64,000 bases of DNA, taken from the NCBI RefSeq assembly GCF_002091635.1, contig NZ_BDAC01000008.1, positions 1 to 64,000 on the forward strand, written 5' to 3'. The DNA comes from Pseudomonas indica NBRC 103045 (GTDB lineage: Bacteria > Pseudomonadota > Gammaproteobacteria > Pseudomonadales > Pseudomonadaceae). A program made the position numbers and the translations under genes. Positions 25,301 to 34,124 of this stretch are shown piece after piece (within the stretch, counting starts at the first letter, position 1; each line of letters begins with the position of its first letter). The notes under the pieces are model-generated. The model saw only the letters and a list, made by a program, of their open reading frames with translations. It was not told the DNA's origin and did no database searches.

Positions 25301-26795
25301 GGTTGCAGGCGTTGAGCAGTTCGGCCGCGCGATTCAGGGGAATCATGGCCAGCCCGCCACGGACCTGGGTCAGCAGGTCGGGCACCCGAGCCAGATGCTC
25401 ATGGTTCCACTGCGAAGCGATGAATTCGATGATGGCGTCCTTGGCCTGCTCCAAGCCATTGCGCGCCTCCTTGATCACCAACTGGTGAATCTGCGCCACA
25501 TCGGTGGTCGGCAGGTGGCTTTCTTCACGGCCGGCTTCTTCCGCCGGGCCGACCATGCCGGCCAGGGTGGCTTCGACGTAGAGCAGCGCTCCCGCGACAT
25601 CCATCAGCACTGCATCGGTCGGCTCGCGCTGGCCGAGAGACAGGCTGTGAACGACGTCGATCTGATCGAGGATGACTTTGCGCGGTTGAGCGAAGCCAAG
25701 AACGGCGAGGGTATCCGCGATCTGCTTGAGCGGTGGCAGCAGGGCATCCAGGTCGGTGACCCCTTTGCGGTCGCTGCGCACGAACAGGTCGAGGCTGTCC
25801 TTGACCCGCACCAGCTCTTCGCAGAGGGCAGTAACCACCGAGCGCATGGCATCGCGATCGGGACCGGCCATGCGGGCCCGTTCTTCATCGACCACATCGC
25901 TGCCCGGCAGGGCCTCATCCAGCCGGTACTGTTCCTTCAGCGCCCGAATCCGCGGCGACTGCGCCGGAGCCTTGGCGATGTAGAAAAGCAGGTTCTTGGT
26001 CAGTTCGTCCGGAGCCGACTGGTTGATGCCGTCGGCACCCTGTTCCACCAGTCGCTTGAGCTCGCGATCGACCTGGCGCAGGAGGGTCCGCACCGAAGCA
26101 CCGTTGACGACACTGCCATTGGCCAAGCCTTCGATCAGGCCGGATGCGATCTGCCACAGCGGGCCGAGGGGCGCATCCTTGCACAACGTTTCCAAACGGG
26201 CGAAAACCCGCGCCATGTAGCCGAGATTGGTCGCCAGGTCCTGGTTCCGAATCACCCCGACGAGCGCCATCTGCAGCATCTGCCGCAGCTTGCGCAGCAG
26301 GACAGGCAACTCGGCCGTGCGCAGTCGGGCCAGCGCTTCGACCGGCAAGGCAGGCAAACGCCCGGACATATCCGGGGCGAACAGGCTGGTTTCCGAAAGG
26401 AGTTTTTCGCCACGGGCCGCACGCAGATCGTTGAGCAGCGGCAGCACCACCACGGTCAGGTCGCGACGCGCGCTCTGGATACGGTCAAGATAGACCGGCA
26501 ACTGCAGGATCGCCTGCATCAGCACTTCCAGGGCTTCGCCCTGGCTGGCTACGCGGCCTTCCATCAGTGCCTGCGACAGTTGCTCCATTTCTTCGGCCAG
26601 CAGCGCCGCGCCATAGAACTCGACCATCTGCAGGGTGCCGTGGACCTGGTGCACATAGGCCAGGCAGAAACGCATGCGTGTCGGGTCCTGCGGGTTCTCG
26701 ACGAACGCCTCCAGAGCCTGACGCGCCTGTTTCAGCGTCTCGGCGATTTCGCCCTTGACCCACTCCAGGGCGACATAATCGTGCCGATCACCCAT
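19362..26795 (-). CDS. chpA: Pil-Chp hybrid histidine kinase ChpA
   Basis: The giant CheA-type kinase (2477 residues; PAO1 about 2472) drives type IV pilus twitching and surface sensing through PilG and PilH. HPt-like modules are visible: HTLKGSGRM near residue 826, HTLKGSAHM near 985, a degenerate LGRGAQM near 1128, then HTLKGGARM near 1316 and 1591, and HTLKGGARL near 1739. The kinase core follows, with LEHMLRNAVDHG (N box) and GRGVGMDVV (G box), then a CheW-like domain. The C-terminal receiver has its phospho-acceptor Asp in MLLDIEMPRMDG near 2403. An Ala-Glu dipeptide tract at about 1412-1460 separates two HPt modules. The start ATG at 26795 follows GGAG. Confidence 0.95.
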   Translation of the reverse strand: MGDRHDYVALEWVKGEIAETLKQARQALEAFVENPQDPTRMRFCLAYVHQVHGTLQMVEFYGAALLAEEMEQLSQALMEGRVASQGEALEVLMQAILQLPVYLDRIQSARRDLTVVVLPLLNDLRAARGEKLLSETSLFAPDMSGRLPALPVEALARLRTAELPVLLRKLRQMLQMALVGVIRNQDLATNLGYMARVFARLETLCKDAPLGPLWQIASGLIEGLANGSVVNGASVRTLLRQVDRELKRLVEQGADGINQSAPDELTKNLLFYIAKAPAQSPRIRALKEQYRLDEALPGSDVVDEERARMAGPDRDAMRSVVTALCEELVRVKDSLDLFVRSDRKGVTDLDALLPPLKQIADTLAVLGFAQPRKVILDQIDVVHSLSLGQREPTDAVLMDVAGALLYVEATLAGMVGPAEEAGREESHLPTTDVAQIHQLVIKEARNGLEQAKDAIIEFIASQWNHEHLARVPDLLTQVRGGLAMIPLNRAAELLNACNHYIQEQLLARKAVPNWQSLDTLADAITSVEYYLERLAEDHATQGDLILDVAEESLESLGYPLKQKPSILDAAEPVEEEEPLAPLADPLQDIEVLAAEESELVQDLEPMAWDERPALDAPELSSEPETPLDELTLDDGAFLTAEEPAAAEGELLVSDDNWSLGETVPLEEAEVIDFSLDMPLEEPSVQEEVAHRPTETFDLELETLSLEPQDESPVQWNEAEFAALDLPEVELPSAPEEAELPPVAEQPTLSIADVMAAPVQAINPPAQDIPPSLLPPPADEEPVDEDLLEVFIEEAGEVLETIGEYLPRWRADTSDRESLTEVRRAFHTLKGSGRMVRALVIGELAWSIENLLNRVLDRTIEPSDDVQQVVADVVALMPALVDEFAAKAQRQRDDVDRLAANAHALAKGLGLPKTEAPASAPAVEPEGATVAAAGAGDSEDEALDPQLLEIFRNEAETHLDTLNAFLAECDRELPQPVNDSLQRALHTLKGSAHMAGILPIAEIAMPLEKLVKEFKTNLIPIDLAEAELLGTAETLFRRGLDQLESQPLAPIEGAAEFLARVHKLHQDRLEVAENTRKGEQGEARDPQLISIFLAEGMDILLDAEDLLHRWREHPAERQELSSLLDELTTLGRGAQMAELPQIDELCQALLDIYGAVGEGRLAVSERFFDEAEQAHEALIGMMDQVAAALQVTAQPERVAALRALLEEALDPAALALLEPDAMPGMEVLELDEEQASELEEAWPVASESDVQPEAEFQAPVDQAQTFAPVESDELDEEMVAIFLEEAEDILESAAQALERWLEEPDNHSVLSSLQRDLHTLKGGARMAEIRPIGDLAHELESLYEGLVDRRFSYSPLLGSLLQQSHDRLAALLEQLQARRPLGDPDELLIQAIRDFRQGGGQSLSAAFALPQTDSEAEAEAEAEAEAEAEAEAEAEAEAEAEAEAEAEAEAEAEAEAEAEAEPSFDTELPPPLDVVEEPMMAEPEFESVPDAAEPVLESEPEAFETIELEEVDEPTEELPPQEALSMVAPVTDEPRVEEPEPVVSFDEERDPELVEIFLEEGFDILESAGAALQRWMGDVNNSLEVEALQRDLHTLKGGARMAEIRQIGDLAHELEYLYEGLCDGRLRASPELFELLQSCHDRLAEMLEAVRDKRPVPGGEVLIEAIRRFRANPNEQLSTPASVHLQAVPEQHEDEVAEADILDIFLEEADDLLESLEESIGLWEQDRTDGAMLDDMLRVLHTLKGGARLAGQKRLGDLTHDLEQHLTEAQQQGAPWPESLFIDLQSGFEGLQKEVDLLRQRLDESLSEGAGEPVEAPAPAPTPALVDPIVAASSLPMAQPSAAKVLPFVRRAQEAAMEAAARRAPQELVKVPADLLEGLVNLAGETSIFRGRVEQQVSDVGFTLSEMEATIERVRDQLRRLDTETQAQILSRYQAEAERAGYEEFDPLEMDRHSQLQQLSRALFESASDLLDLKETLAARNRDAETLLLQQARVNTELQEGLMRTRMVPFDRLVPRLRRIVRQVASELGKQVEFVVGNAEGEMDRTVLERIVAPLEHMLRNAVDHGIEPAEVRRAAGKSEQGTIRLNLGREGGDIVLTLSDDGGGIKLEAVRRKAIERGLMDAESDLSDHEILQFILEAGFSTAEKVTQISGRGVGMDVVHSEVKQLGGSMSIDSTPGEGTRFLIRLPFTVSVNRALMVYSGEDLYAIPLNTIEGIVRVSPYELEAYYQPDAPRFEYASQAYELRYLGELLNNGQQPKLIGQSLPLPVILVRSSEHAVAVQVDSLAGSREIVVKSLGPQFAGVHGISGATILGDGRVVVILDLLATIRGLHAHLTQLLPRTSTPFQLPSEVDIERPPLVMVVDDSVTVRKVTSRLLERNGMNVLTAKDGVDAISQLQEQRPDIMLLDIEMPRMDGFEVATLVRHDERLKDLPIIMITSRTGEKHRDRAMSIGVNEYLGKPYQESLLLETIQRLVKGND
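22416..22558. repeat. Hexanucleotide tandem repeat inside chpA, about 23.8 copies
   Basis: The unit TTCGGC (GCCGAA on the coding strand) is repeated without a visible mismatch over 143 bases, encoding alternating Ala-Glu in ChpA. The unit is a multiple of three, so copy-number change lengthens or shortens the linker but keeps the frame. The tract lies between HPt modules near residues 1316 and 1591. Confidence 0.98.
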
Positions 26796-26815
26796 AGCGA
26801 CTCCAATCAACTGTG

Positions 26816-27697
26816 TTACCCCTTTCGGGTAAAAGCCAGAACCTTGTCATCGGCTACCGGCTGCATGTCCGGATGTTGCCAGCCGACCACTTCCCCCACA
26901 CCGATCACCATCAGACCACCCGGTGCCAGGCGCTCGGCCAGACGGTTGAGGATCTCGCGGCGGCGCCAGCGGCGAAAATAGATCAGCAGGTTCTGGCAGA
27001 AGATAACGTCCATGCCGGACATCGGCGCCTTGGCCAGTTCCAGCACATTGAGCCGGGCGCAGCAGACGCGCGACGCCAGGCTCGGTAAAACCTTGAAGCT
27101 CCCATCGGCCAGCGTCTCGAAATAACGCTGGCTCAGATCGGTATCCAGTTGTTCCAATTTCCGTGCCGCATAGTGGCCTTCCCGCGCCTTGTTCAACGCG
27201 CTCAGGCTGATATCGGTACCCGTGACACCGTAGTGTTCGGGCCACTGACTTTCACGCAGCACCTCTGCAGCGCAGATAGCCAACGAATACGGCTCTTCGC
27301 CGCTCGAACAGCCTACGCTCCAGAGCGACCAGGGGCGCCCGGCGCCCTCCCGCTCCAACCGTTCTCGCAGATAGGTCTCGAGCACATCGAAGGAAGGGCG
27401 ATGACGAAAGAAGCGAGTCTCCTGCACGGTCAACCGATCCAGCAGCGTCGACCACTCCACCGCTCCCCGGGGGCCGGCAGTCACTTGCCGGTAGTAGCTG
27501 GCGTAGTCGGCTACCCCCAGTTCGCGCATGCGTACACTCAGGTTGGTCTGCAGAAACGCGCGACGCTGCTCGTTGATCACCAGCCCGGTGCGTTCTTCGA
27601 GCAGCGCCTGCCAATCATGAAAATCAGCCGCTGACATATCGGCCAGGGGTTGCAAGGCCCAAACGCCGCTTGGCTGCATGCCGTGCCCCTCGTTCAT
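26816..27697 (-). CDS. pilK: Pil-Chp methyltransferase PilK
   Basis: The 293-residue CheR-type methyltransferase transfers methyl groups from SAM to glutamates of the receptor PilJ. The N-terminal helical CheR domain ends near residue 90. The SAM-binding region contains WSVGCSSGEEPYSLAI, and GTDISLSALNKAREG and VIFCQNLLIYF follow, all conserved in CheR. It lies 20 bases upstream of chpA and 38 downstream of pilJ, within the same transcriptional unit. Confidence 0.95.
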   Translation of the reverse strand: MNEGHGMQPSGVWALQPLADMSAADFHDWQALLEERTGLVINEQRRAFLQTNLSVRMRELGVADYASYYRQVTAGPRGAVEWSTLLDRLTVQETRFFRHRPSFDVLETYLRERLEREGAGRPWSLWSVGCSSGEEPYSLAICAAEVLRESQWPEHYGVTGTDISLSALNKAREGHYAARKLEQLDTDLSQRYFETLADGSFKVLPSLASRVCCARLNVLELAKAPMSGMDVIFCQNLLIYFRRWRRREILNRLAERLAPGGLMVIGVGEVVGWQHPDMQPVADDKVLAFTRKG

Positions 27698-27735
27698 GGC
27701 CCTGTGGCGGTATCAGACCGCTCCGTCTCCCTTGT

Positions 27736-29784
27736 TCAAACCTGCTCCGACGCTTCCGGCAGGGTGAAGCCCGATACCGATTTGCGCATCTCGCTGGCCA
27801 TCTTGGCCAGGTTACCGATGCTCTTCGCGGTGGCGGTCGTACCGGACGACGTCTGCGAGGTAATTTCCTGAATCACGTTCATGGTGTTGGAAATATGGCC
27901 GGCCGAAGAAGCCTGCTGGCGGGCGGCGTTGGAGATGTTCTGAATCAAGGCCGCGAGGGTCTTGGATACCTTCTCGATCTCTTCCAGCGCCACACCGGCG
28001 TCCTGGGCCAGACGAGCACCGCGTACCACTTCCGCGGTGGTCTGTTCCATGGAGATAACCGCTTCGTTGGTGTCGGTCTGAATGGTCTTTACCAGTGCCT
28101 CGATCTGCTTGGTTGCCGCGGAAGAACGCTCTGCGAGGCGCTGTACTTCGTCCGCTACCACCGCGAAGCCCCGGCCCGCATCGCCGGCCATGGATGCCTG
28201 GATCGCGGCGTTCAGTGCGAGGATGTTGGTCTGGTCGGCAATGTCGTTAATCAGGCTAACGATGTCACCGATCTCCTGGGACGATTCACCGAGACGCTTG
28301 ATCCGCTTCGAGGTGTCCTGGATCTGCTCACGGATGTTGTCCATGCCGGTGATGGTGTTGTGCACCACTTCGTTGCCCTTGTTGGCAATGGCTACGGAGC
28401 GCTCCGCTACCGCCGAGGACTCCGAGGCGTTCGCCGATACCTGGTCAATCGATACCGCCATCTCGTTGATCGCGGCGGAGGCGCCGGCGATTTCCTGCGC
28501 CTGGTGCTCGGACGCTTCAGCAAGGTGCATGGCCGTGGCCTGGGTTTCCTGGGCGGCCGCAGCCACCTGCACGGCGGTCTGGTTGATGGTCAGTACCAGA
28601 TCGCGCAACTGGTCGATGGAGTAGTTGATGGAATCGGCGATCGCACCGGTGAAATCTTCGGTCACGGTCGCGGCCACGGTGAGGTCACCGTCCGCGAGGT
28701 CGGCGATCTCGTCGAGCAGTCGCAGAATCGCCGCCTGGTTGCGTTCGTTCTTCTCGGCGGTCTCGGCAAGACGACGGCGGGTGTCCTGTACCATGACCAG
28801 ACCGATCAGGATGATCGATGCCAGAGCCAGCGCACCCAGCACATAACCGGCCAGGATATTGAAGTAACGACCGGACGCCAGATTCTCGAAGCTGTCTGCC
28901 AACGCCGAGGCGCGGTCCAGCAGAGTCTGGGAAACGGTGAAGATGGTGCCGGCGGATTCACGGACCTGGAACAGCTCTGGCGAAGTCTCGAGGATTTCGT
29001 CCACCGAACCGGATACGAACTCGAACAGTTCGGAAATCTCGGCCAGGCGCTCCAGCGCCTCGGGATCGGTCACCTTGGTGATTTCCATCGCCGCGTTGCC
29101 TTCCAGCATCGCGTTCAATACGCGGCCAAACAGACTGGCGTCGCGACCGAACATATCGGCAGCCTGCACCGAGTCCTCGTCACCGGCCAACACCTTGTTC
29201 ACCGAGCCGAGAATACGCTCTGCCAGCAAGGATTGGCGCTGGGCCACAGAAACCTGAACGGCGGGAGCCCCACTTTCCAGCAGGATGTCCACGACCTCTT
29301 CGTACTCGACCTGCAGCTGCGGAATGGTTTCCGCCAAGGTCGCGGCTACCTGGTGCAGGGACAGTACGGTCTGTTCGCTGGCAAGAATGGCGTCGGCGTT
29401 CTGTCGCAGGACGTCCCAGTCCTGCTGCACCGCTGCCATTTCCGGCTGGACGGCCTCGGGCGCGGGCGGCAGGCCGGAAGCCTCGTCGCCGTTACGCAGG
29501 ACGCCCCAGCGCTTTTCGAAGTCGTTACGCGCATCCTTCAGCAGGGCGAAGGCCTCGGCCTTACCCGTCGCCGCTTCCGTGGCGTTCTTCGCGATACGCT
29601 GCGACAGGACGCGCAGCTCACCGGAGTGGCTGAGGTAGTCCTTGTCGTTGTTCGACTGGGTGTTGAGATAGGCGAAGTTGGCGAACAACAGCACGATGGA
29701 TACGATCAGGACGACGAAGAGCCCTGCGATCAAGGTGCTGCTGCGCATACCTGCCAGCAAGTTTCCTGCGTTTAGTTTTTTCAT
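27736..29784 (-). CDS. pilJ: Pil-Chp chemoreceptor PilJ
   Basis: The 682-residue transmembrane receptor (identical length to PAO1 PilJ) has TM1 around residues 17-36. A periplasmic region with two PilJ-type modules follows ([25 protein letters not shown]), then TM2 around 310-330, HAMP, and a methyl-accepting signalling domain with [18 protein letters not shown]. It is thought to monitor pilus state or pilin interaction and to control ChpA. The ATG at 29784 follows a GGGGG Shine-Dalgarno; the longer frame to 29835 starts in the untranslated spacer and is rejected. Confidence 0.96.
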   Translation of the reverse strand: MKKLNAGNLLAGMRSSTLIAGLFVVLIVSIVLLFANFAYLNTQSNNDKDYLSHSGELRVLSQRIAKNATEAATGKAEAFALLKDARNDFEKRWGVLRNGDEASGLPPAPEAVQPEMAAVQQDWDVLRQNADAILASEQTVLSLHQVAATLAETIPQLQVEYEEVVDILLESGAPAVQVSVAQRQSLLAERILGSVNKVLAGDEDSVQAADMFGRDASLFGRVLNAMLEGNAAMEITKVTDPEALERLAEISELFEFVSGSVDEILETSPELFQVRESAGTIFTVSQTLLDRASALADSFENLASGRYFNILAGYVLGALALASIILIGLVMVQDTRRRLAETAEKNERNQAAILRLLDEIADLADGDLTVAATVTEDFTGAIADSINYSIDQLRDLVLTINQTAVQVAAAAQETQATAMHLAEASEHQAQEIAGASAAINEMAVSIDQVSANASESSAVAERSVAIANKGNEVVHNTITGMDNIREQIQDTSKRIKRLGESSQEIGDIVSLINDIADQTNILALNAAIQASMAGDAGRGFAVVADEVQRLAERSSAATKQIEALVKTIQTDTNEAVISMEQTTAEVVRGARLAQDAGVALEEIEKVSKTLAALIQNISNAARQQASSAGHISNTMNVIQEITSQTSSGTTATAKSIGNLAKMASEMRKSVSGFTLPEASEQV

Positions 29785-29868
29785 TATCCGGCCCCCGCCT
29801 GGACCTACCGCACAACGTTTTCCATATAACGCCAAAGGGCCGGCAGGTGCCGACCCAACCAGAAATCT

Positions 29869-30405
29869 TTATAACGCCACGTCGAGAAAGCCTTGGTGCT
29901 GCGCCAGCGCGTGTGGACTGAACACCAGCCAGGGTTGTTCGCGCTGAAAAACCCCATGTATGAAAGGCTGGATGACCGCCTCCAGAGGAGGCAGCTGCTC
30001 AGAAAACGCGTCCACAGGGAAATGCTGCATACCGAAGACTTCGTCGACGGTCAGTCCAGCGAAAATTTCCTGGTGATCGACCACCAGTACCCGCCGCTGC
30101 TTGCGCAGTGGCGACAGCTCGCTACCGAAGAACCCACACAGGTCCATGATCGGCAACAGCCGTCCACGCACGTTGGCTACGCCCTTGACCCAAGACTTCA
30201 CACCGGGCAGCAAGGTGTAGCGCGGTTCGTGGAGTACCTCACCGACCTCCCCCATCGGTGCGACGAAAAGACGATCGCCCATGCGAAAACCGATCCCACT
30301 CCAGGTCTGGACGACTTCCTGCTGCGAGGGAAGGCCAGCGGCCAACTGACGGCAGCGCTGGTCGATCTCGATCAGGAGTTCAAAGGGAGTCTGGGCTTCC
30401 GACAT
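29869..30405 (-). CDS. pilI: Pil-Chp CheW-like adaptor PilI
   Basis: The 178-residue CheW-fold scaffold, same length as in PAO1, couples the receptor PilJ to the ChpA kinase. The sequence contains WVKGVANVRGRLLPIMDL, the CheW block that contacts receptor and kinase, and a hydrophobic C-terminal beta pattern. It sits between pilH and pilJ in the conserved pilGHIJK order. No other CheW is encoded nearby except chpC at the far end of the cluster. Confidence 0.94.
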   Translation of the reverse strand: MSEAQTPFELLIEIDQRCRQLAAGLPSQQEVVQTWSGIGFRMGDRLFVAPMGEVGEVLHEPRYTLLPGVKSWVKGVANVRGRLLPIMDLCGFFGSELSPLRKQRRVLVVDHQEIFAGLTVDEVFGMQHFPVDAFSEQLPPLEAVIQPFIHGVFQREQPWLVFSPHALAQHQGFLDVAL

Positions 30406-30448
30406 GCGGGCCTTGGCCTTCTTCTAGTTCTCGACAAGCTGAACCGGC

Positions 30449-30814
30449 TTAGCCGGCCAGGACCGCGTTAAGGGTTTTCAGCAACGTATCTTCATCGACC
30501 GGCTTGGTCAGATAGTCACGCGCGCCCTGACGTTTGCCCCAGACCTTATCGGTTTCCTGGTCCTTGGTGGTGACGATAATCACCGGAATGTGACTGGTGT
30601 CGGCATCTTTGGTCAGTTGACGGGTTGCCTGGAAGCCGTTGAGGCCGGGCATGACGATATCCATCAATACGGCGTCGGGCTTTTCCTGGCGAGCCAAAGC
30701 CACACCATCGGCGCCATTTTCAGCCTTGAGTACCTGATGGCCATGCTTTTCCAGCATAGCGGTCAGCTTGTACATCTCGGTCGGCGAGTCATCAACAATC
30801 AGAATACGAGCCAT
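30449..30814 (-). CDS. pilH: Pil-Chp response regulator PilH
   Basis: The 121-residue stand-alone CheY-like receiver has the acidic pair in ILIVDDSPTE (D8, D9), phospho-acceptor D52 in AVLMDIVMPGLNG, a Thr near 82 and Lys in YLTKPVD near 104. In P. aeruginosa PilH opposes PilG, promoting retraction-side control and lowering cAMP, probably as a phosphate sink. There is no output domain. It is encoded between pilG and pilI on one transcript. Confidence 0.95.
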   Translation of the reverse strand: MARILIVDDSPTEMYKLTAMLEKHGHQVLKAENGADGVALARQEKPDAVLMDIVMPGLNGFQATRQLTKDADTSHIPVIIVTTKDQETDKVWGKRQGARDYLTKPVDEDTLLKTLNAVLAG

Positions 30815-30858
30815 GGTGTTCCCCTATGGAATAGGCGTCACCGGCCTGAGGCCGGACG

Positions 30859-31266
30859 TCAGGATGCTTGCTCCACCGGGGTGAAGTCGGGCACGTGGGC
30901 CTTGATGGCGCCGAGCAGCTCTTCCTTGCTGAAAGGCTTGGTGAGGTACTGGTCGGACCCAACGATACGGCCCTTGGCCTTGTCGAACAGGCCGTCCTTG
31001 GAGGACAGCATGATCACCGGGGTGGATTTGAAAGCACTGTTATTCTTGATCAGGGCGCAGGTCTGATATCCATCGAGCCGCGGCATCATGATGTCGACAA
31101 AGATGATACTGGGATGGGTATCGGCGATCTTGGCCAGCGCATCGAAACCGTCGACCGCCGTAATAACGTCGCACCCCACTTTCTTCAGAAGAGTTTCCGC
31201 GGTACGACGAATCGTTTTCGAGTCGTCGATCACCATCACTCTCAAACCTTCGGAATGCTGTTCCAT
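30859..31266 (-). CDS. pilG: Pil-Chp response regulator PilG
   Basis: The 135-residue CheY-like receiver is the first gene of the pilGHIJK-chpABC unit. The acidic pocket is in RVMVIDDSKTIRR, the phospho-acceptor is D58 in IIFVDIMMPRLDG, and the conserved Lys is in YLTKPFSKEE. A short N-terminal extension (EQHSEGL) precedes the receiver. In P. aeruginosa phosphorylated PilG promotes pilus extension through PilB and activates the adenylate cyclase CyaB via FimV/FimL. Its promoter must lie in the 253-base divergent spacer with gshB (31267-31519); I see no convincing hexamers there. Confidence 0.95.
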   Translation of the reverse strand: MEQHSEGLRVMVIDDSKTIRRTAETLLKKVGCDVITAVDGFDALAKIADTHPSIIFVDIMMPRLDGYQTCALIKNNSAFKSTPVIMLSSKDGLFDKAKGRIVGSDQYLTKPFSKEELLGAIKAHVPDFTPVEQAS

Positions 31267-31519
31267 GTCTGCCCTACCATCGCCTCGGCGAGTCGTTGTT
31301 TTTTGCGCATATATCAGTACGCCAGAGGCCCTGCCACCGACGGCCTGCGACCCAATCGTCGGGCCTTTTTAGCACACCTACCGGACGCAATCCATAAGCC
31401 CCGGAAGCACAAGGTTTTTCCTTGACCGGAAACGCGACCGGAGCCACCCTGGCGCATCGTAATTTTGCTCCGGCAGCATCCCGCCACCGTCTATCCCACT
31501 TTCTTATGGAGGATTCCCA

Positions 31520-32470
31520 ATGAGCGTTCGCCTCGGGATTGTCATGGACCCCATCGCAGGCATCTCCTTCAAGAAGGACAGCTCGCTGGCCATGTTGCTT
31601 GCCGCCCAGTCTCGTGGCTGGGAGCTGTTCTACATGGAGCAGCAGGATCTGTACCAGATCAAAAGCGAAGCCCGCGCGCGCATGCGCCGGATCGAAGTAT
31701 TCAACGATCCCCAGCGCTGGTTCGAGCTGGCCGAGGAAATCGACACGCCGCTGTCCGAACTGAATGTGATCCTGATGCGCAAGGACCCGCCCTTCAACAG
31801 CGAGTACGTTTACGCAACCTATCTGCTGGAGCTTGCCGAGAAGACCGGCACCCTAGTGGTCAATCGCCCACAGAGCCTGCGTGATTGCAACGAGAAGTTC
31901 TTCGCCACCCAATTTCCACAATGCACGCCGCCGACTCTGGTGAGCCGACGCGCCGATATTCTGCGCGAGTTTGCTGAAGAGCAACGTGACATCATTCTCA
32001 AACCCCTGGACGAAATGGGCGGCGCCTCGATCTTTCGCCATCGCCAGGGAGACCCCAATCTCTCGGTGATCCTGGAGACCCTGACTCACCACGGCGCCCG
32101 CCAGATCATGGCGCAGCGTTATCTGCCGGAGATCAAGGACGGCGACAAGCGCATCCTGATGATCGATGGCGAACCCGTCCCCTATTGCCTCGCGCGCATC
32201 CCGGCAGCCGGAGAAACTCGCGGCAACCTCGCCGCCGGTGGTCGCGGAGTGGCCCAGCCGCTGTCGCCACGCGATTTCGAGATCGCCGCCGAAGTAGGCC
32301 CCGAGCTGCGCAAGCGGGGACTGCTGTTCGTCGGCCTGGATGTGATCGGTGATTACCTTACGGAAATCAACATCACCAGCCCGACCTGCATCCGCGAAAT
32401 CGACAATGCCTTCGATACCCGCATCGGAGAGCGCCTGATGGATGCCATCGCCGAGAAACTGAAGGCCTGA
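31520..32470 (+). CDS. gshB: Glutathione synthetase
   Basis: The 316-residue ATP-grasp enzyme condenses gamma-glutamylcysteine with glycine, the last step of glutathione synthesis. The opening RLGIVMDPIAGISFKKDSS, the nucleotide-binding region around ILKPLDEMGGASIFR and the ARIPAAGETRGNLAAGGRG loop are specific to bacterial GshB. The ATG at 31520 follows a strong GGAGG. It is divergent from pilG; tonB3 follows 130 bases downstream. PAO1 counterpart PA0407. Confidence 0.97.
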   Translation: MSVRLGIVMDPIAGISFKKDSSLAMLLAAQSRGWELFYMEQQDLYQIKSEARARMRRIEVFNDPQRWFELAEEIDTPLSELNVILMRKDPPFNSEYVYATYLLELAEKTGTLVVNRPQSLRDCNEKFFATQFPQCTPPTLVSRRADILREFAEEQRDIILKPLDEMGGASIFRHRQGDPNLSVILETLTHHGARQIMAQRYLPEIKDGDKRILMIDGEPVPYCLARIPAAGETRGNLAAGGRGVAQPLSPRDFEIAAEVGPELRKRGLLFVGLDVIGDYLTEINITSPTCIREIDNAFDTRIGERLMDAIAEKLKA

Positions 32471-32600
32471 CCCTGCCGCACGATGCCACCGGGCGTCTCG
32501 CAAAGAGATGAACAGAGACGCCAAGGTGCAGCCTGGTTCATAGACTTTTGCGCATCCCCTCGGCAGACTGCGCGGCATTCCGAACTGACCTGACCGTGCG

Positions 32601-33494
32601 ATGAACGCAGCCGCTAACTTGCCCGAACTTTCCACCACCGGCGTCCGACCGAGGGACAGGCTGGGCTTTACTCTTTTTCTCGCCGCCGCGATCCACGCAG
32701 CGCTGATCCTCGGCCTCGGCTTTACTTTCGCCGAGCCCAGCCAGGTCAGCAAAAGCCTGGAAGTGACGCTTTCCACCTTCAAGAGCGAAGAAAAGCCGAA
32801 GGACGCCGACTTCATCGCCCAGGACAACCAGCAAGGCAGCGGCACGCTGGAGCACAAGGCCGCGCCGAAGACTACCGAGCAGGCGATGTTCCAGGACAGC
32901 GAAATCAAGCGTGTCACGCCGCCCACCGCCCCGCCCCAGATGCAACCCAAGGAAACACCCAAGGCCGCGGTGGCGACCCGCGCACCGCAACCGCAGAAAA
33001 CCCCGGTCAAGCGTGAAGAAACCAAGCCGGAACCTGAAGCGCGCCCTGCCCCCGTCTTCGACAGCGCCCAACTGTCTTCCGAGATCGCCAGCCTCGAGGC
33101 GCAACTGGCCCAGGAGCGCGAGCAGTACGCCAAGCGACCCAAGATCCACCGTCTGAATGCAGCCTCGACCATGCGGGACAAGGGCGCCTGGTACAAGGAC
33201 GAATGGCGCAAGAAGGTCGAGCGGGTCGGCAACCTCAACTACCCTGAGGAAGCACGCCGGCAGCGCATCTATGGCAGCCTGCGCCTGCTGGTTTCCATCA
33301 ATCGCGACGGCACACTGTATGAAGTCCAGGTTCTGGAGTCGTCCGGCCAGCCGATACTGGACCAGGCGGCATTGCGTATCGTGCGTCTCGCCGCGCCCTT
33401 TGCGCCGTTCAGCGGAGACCTCTCCGATATCGACCGCCTCGAGATCATCCGTACCTGGCGCTTCGAGCGCGGCGACCGTCTGTCGAGCAACTGA
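32601..33494 (+). CDS. tonB3: TonB-family energy transducer TonB3
   Basis: The product is 297 residues. An N-terminal inner-membrane anchor (LGFTLFLAAAIHAALILGLGF, about 22-42) is followed by a Pro/Lys/Glu-rich periplasmic linker (about 95-150) and a short coiled coil (SSEIASLEAQLAQEREQYAKR). The TonB C-terminal domain follows, with YPEEARRQRIYGSLRLLVSI and a VQVLESSGQPILDQAAL segment. In P. aeruginosa TonB3 (PA0406) is required for normal twitching and pilus assembly rather than iron uptake, which fits its place beside the Pil-Chp cluster. No exbB/exbD is adjacent. Confidence 0.88.
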   Translation: MNAAANLPELSTTGVRPRDRLGFTLFLAAAIHAALILGLGFTFAEPSQVSKSLEVTLSTFKSEEKPKDADFIAQDNQQGSGTLEHKAAPKTTEQAMFQDSEIKRVTPPTAPPQMQPKETPKAAVATRAPQPQKTPVKREETKPEPEARPAPVFDSAQLSSEIASLEAQLAQEREQYAKRPKIHRLNAASTMRDKGAWYKDEWRKKVERVGNLNYPEEARRQRIYGSLRLLVSINRDGTLYEVQVLESSGQPILDQAALRIVRLAAPFAPFSGDLSDIDRLEIIRTWRFERGDRLSSN

Positions 33495-33554
33495 GACCGG
33501 GCCGAGGTACGCTCCGGCTTCCAGGCCCCGGCCACAGGCTTTAAGCTAACCGCC

Positions 33555-34124
33555 ATGAAAAGCACCTCGCCTAGCTACCTCAAGCACCACTTTCTCATCG
33601 CCATGCCCCACATGGCCGACCCCAGCTTCGCGCAGACGGTCGCCTACCTGGTCGACCACAACGAGCAGGGCGCCATGGGCCTGGTGATCAATCGGCCCAG
33701 CGGCCTGAATCTCGCCGACGTGATGGAACAACTGCGCCCGGACTTCGACGCATCCCCGGCCTGCCAGAACATTCCCATCTTTTCCGGCGGCCCGGTGCAG
33801 ACCGACCGTGGCTTCGTCCTGCATCCCACCGGACAGAGCTACCAGGCCACCCTGGAGCTGGGCGAGCTGTCGCTTTCCACCTCGCAGGACATTCTGCTCG
33901 CCATTGCCGACGGGCAGGGTCCCAGGCGCAGCCTGATCGCACTTGGCTATGCCGGCTGGGAAGCCGGCCAACTGGAAGCCGAACTGGTCAGCAATGCCTG
34001 GCTGACCTGTCCGGCCGATCTGTCGATTCTCTTCGATACCCCTGCCGAACAGCGCCTCGAAGCGGCAGCGTCCCACCTGGGCATCAACCTCAGCCTACTG
34101 ACCGCTCAGGCCGGCCACGCATGA
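33555..34124 (+). CDS. algH: YqgE/AlgH family protein
   Basis: The 189-residue cytoplasmic protein carries the family block LKHHFLIAMPHMADPSFAQTVAYLVDHNEQGAMGLVIN at its N-terminus (in part KHHFLIAMPHM), then PIFSGGPVQTDRGFVLH and ALGYAGWEAGQLEAEL. The biochemical activity is not firmly established; in P. aeruginosa AlgH affects alginate and other virulence traits. It overlaps ruvX by four bases (ATGA), an arrangement conserved widely and implying translational coupling. It starts the algH-ruvX-pyrR-pyrB-pyrC' run. Confidence 0.94.
   Translation: MKSTSPSYLKHHFLIAMPHMADPSFAQTVAYLVDHNEQGAMGLVINRPSGLNLADVMEQLRPDFDASPACQNIPIFSGGPVQTDRGFVLHPTGQSYQATLELGELSLSTSQDILLAIADGQGPRRSLIALGYAGWEAGQLEAELVSNAWLTCPADLSILFDTPAEQRLEAAASHLGINLSLLTAQAGHA

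Noticed and set aside
31355-31375. GTCGG-pairing hairpin followed by T-run in the pilG-gshB spacer
   Set aside because: Stem is short with a long loop, and a terminator at the start of divergent genes has no obvious upstream transcript; too weak to list.
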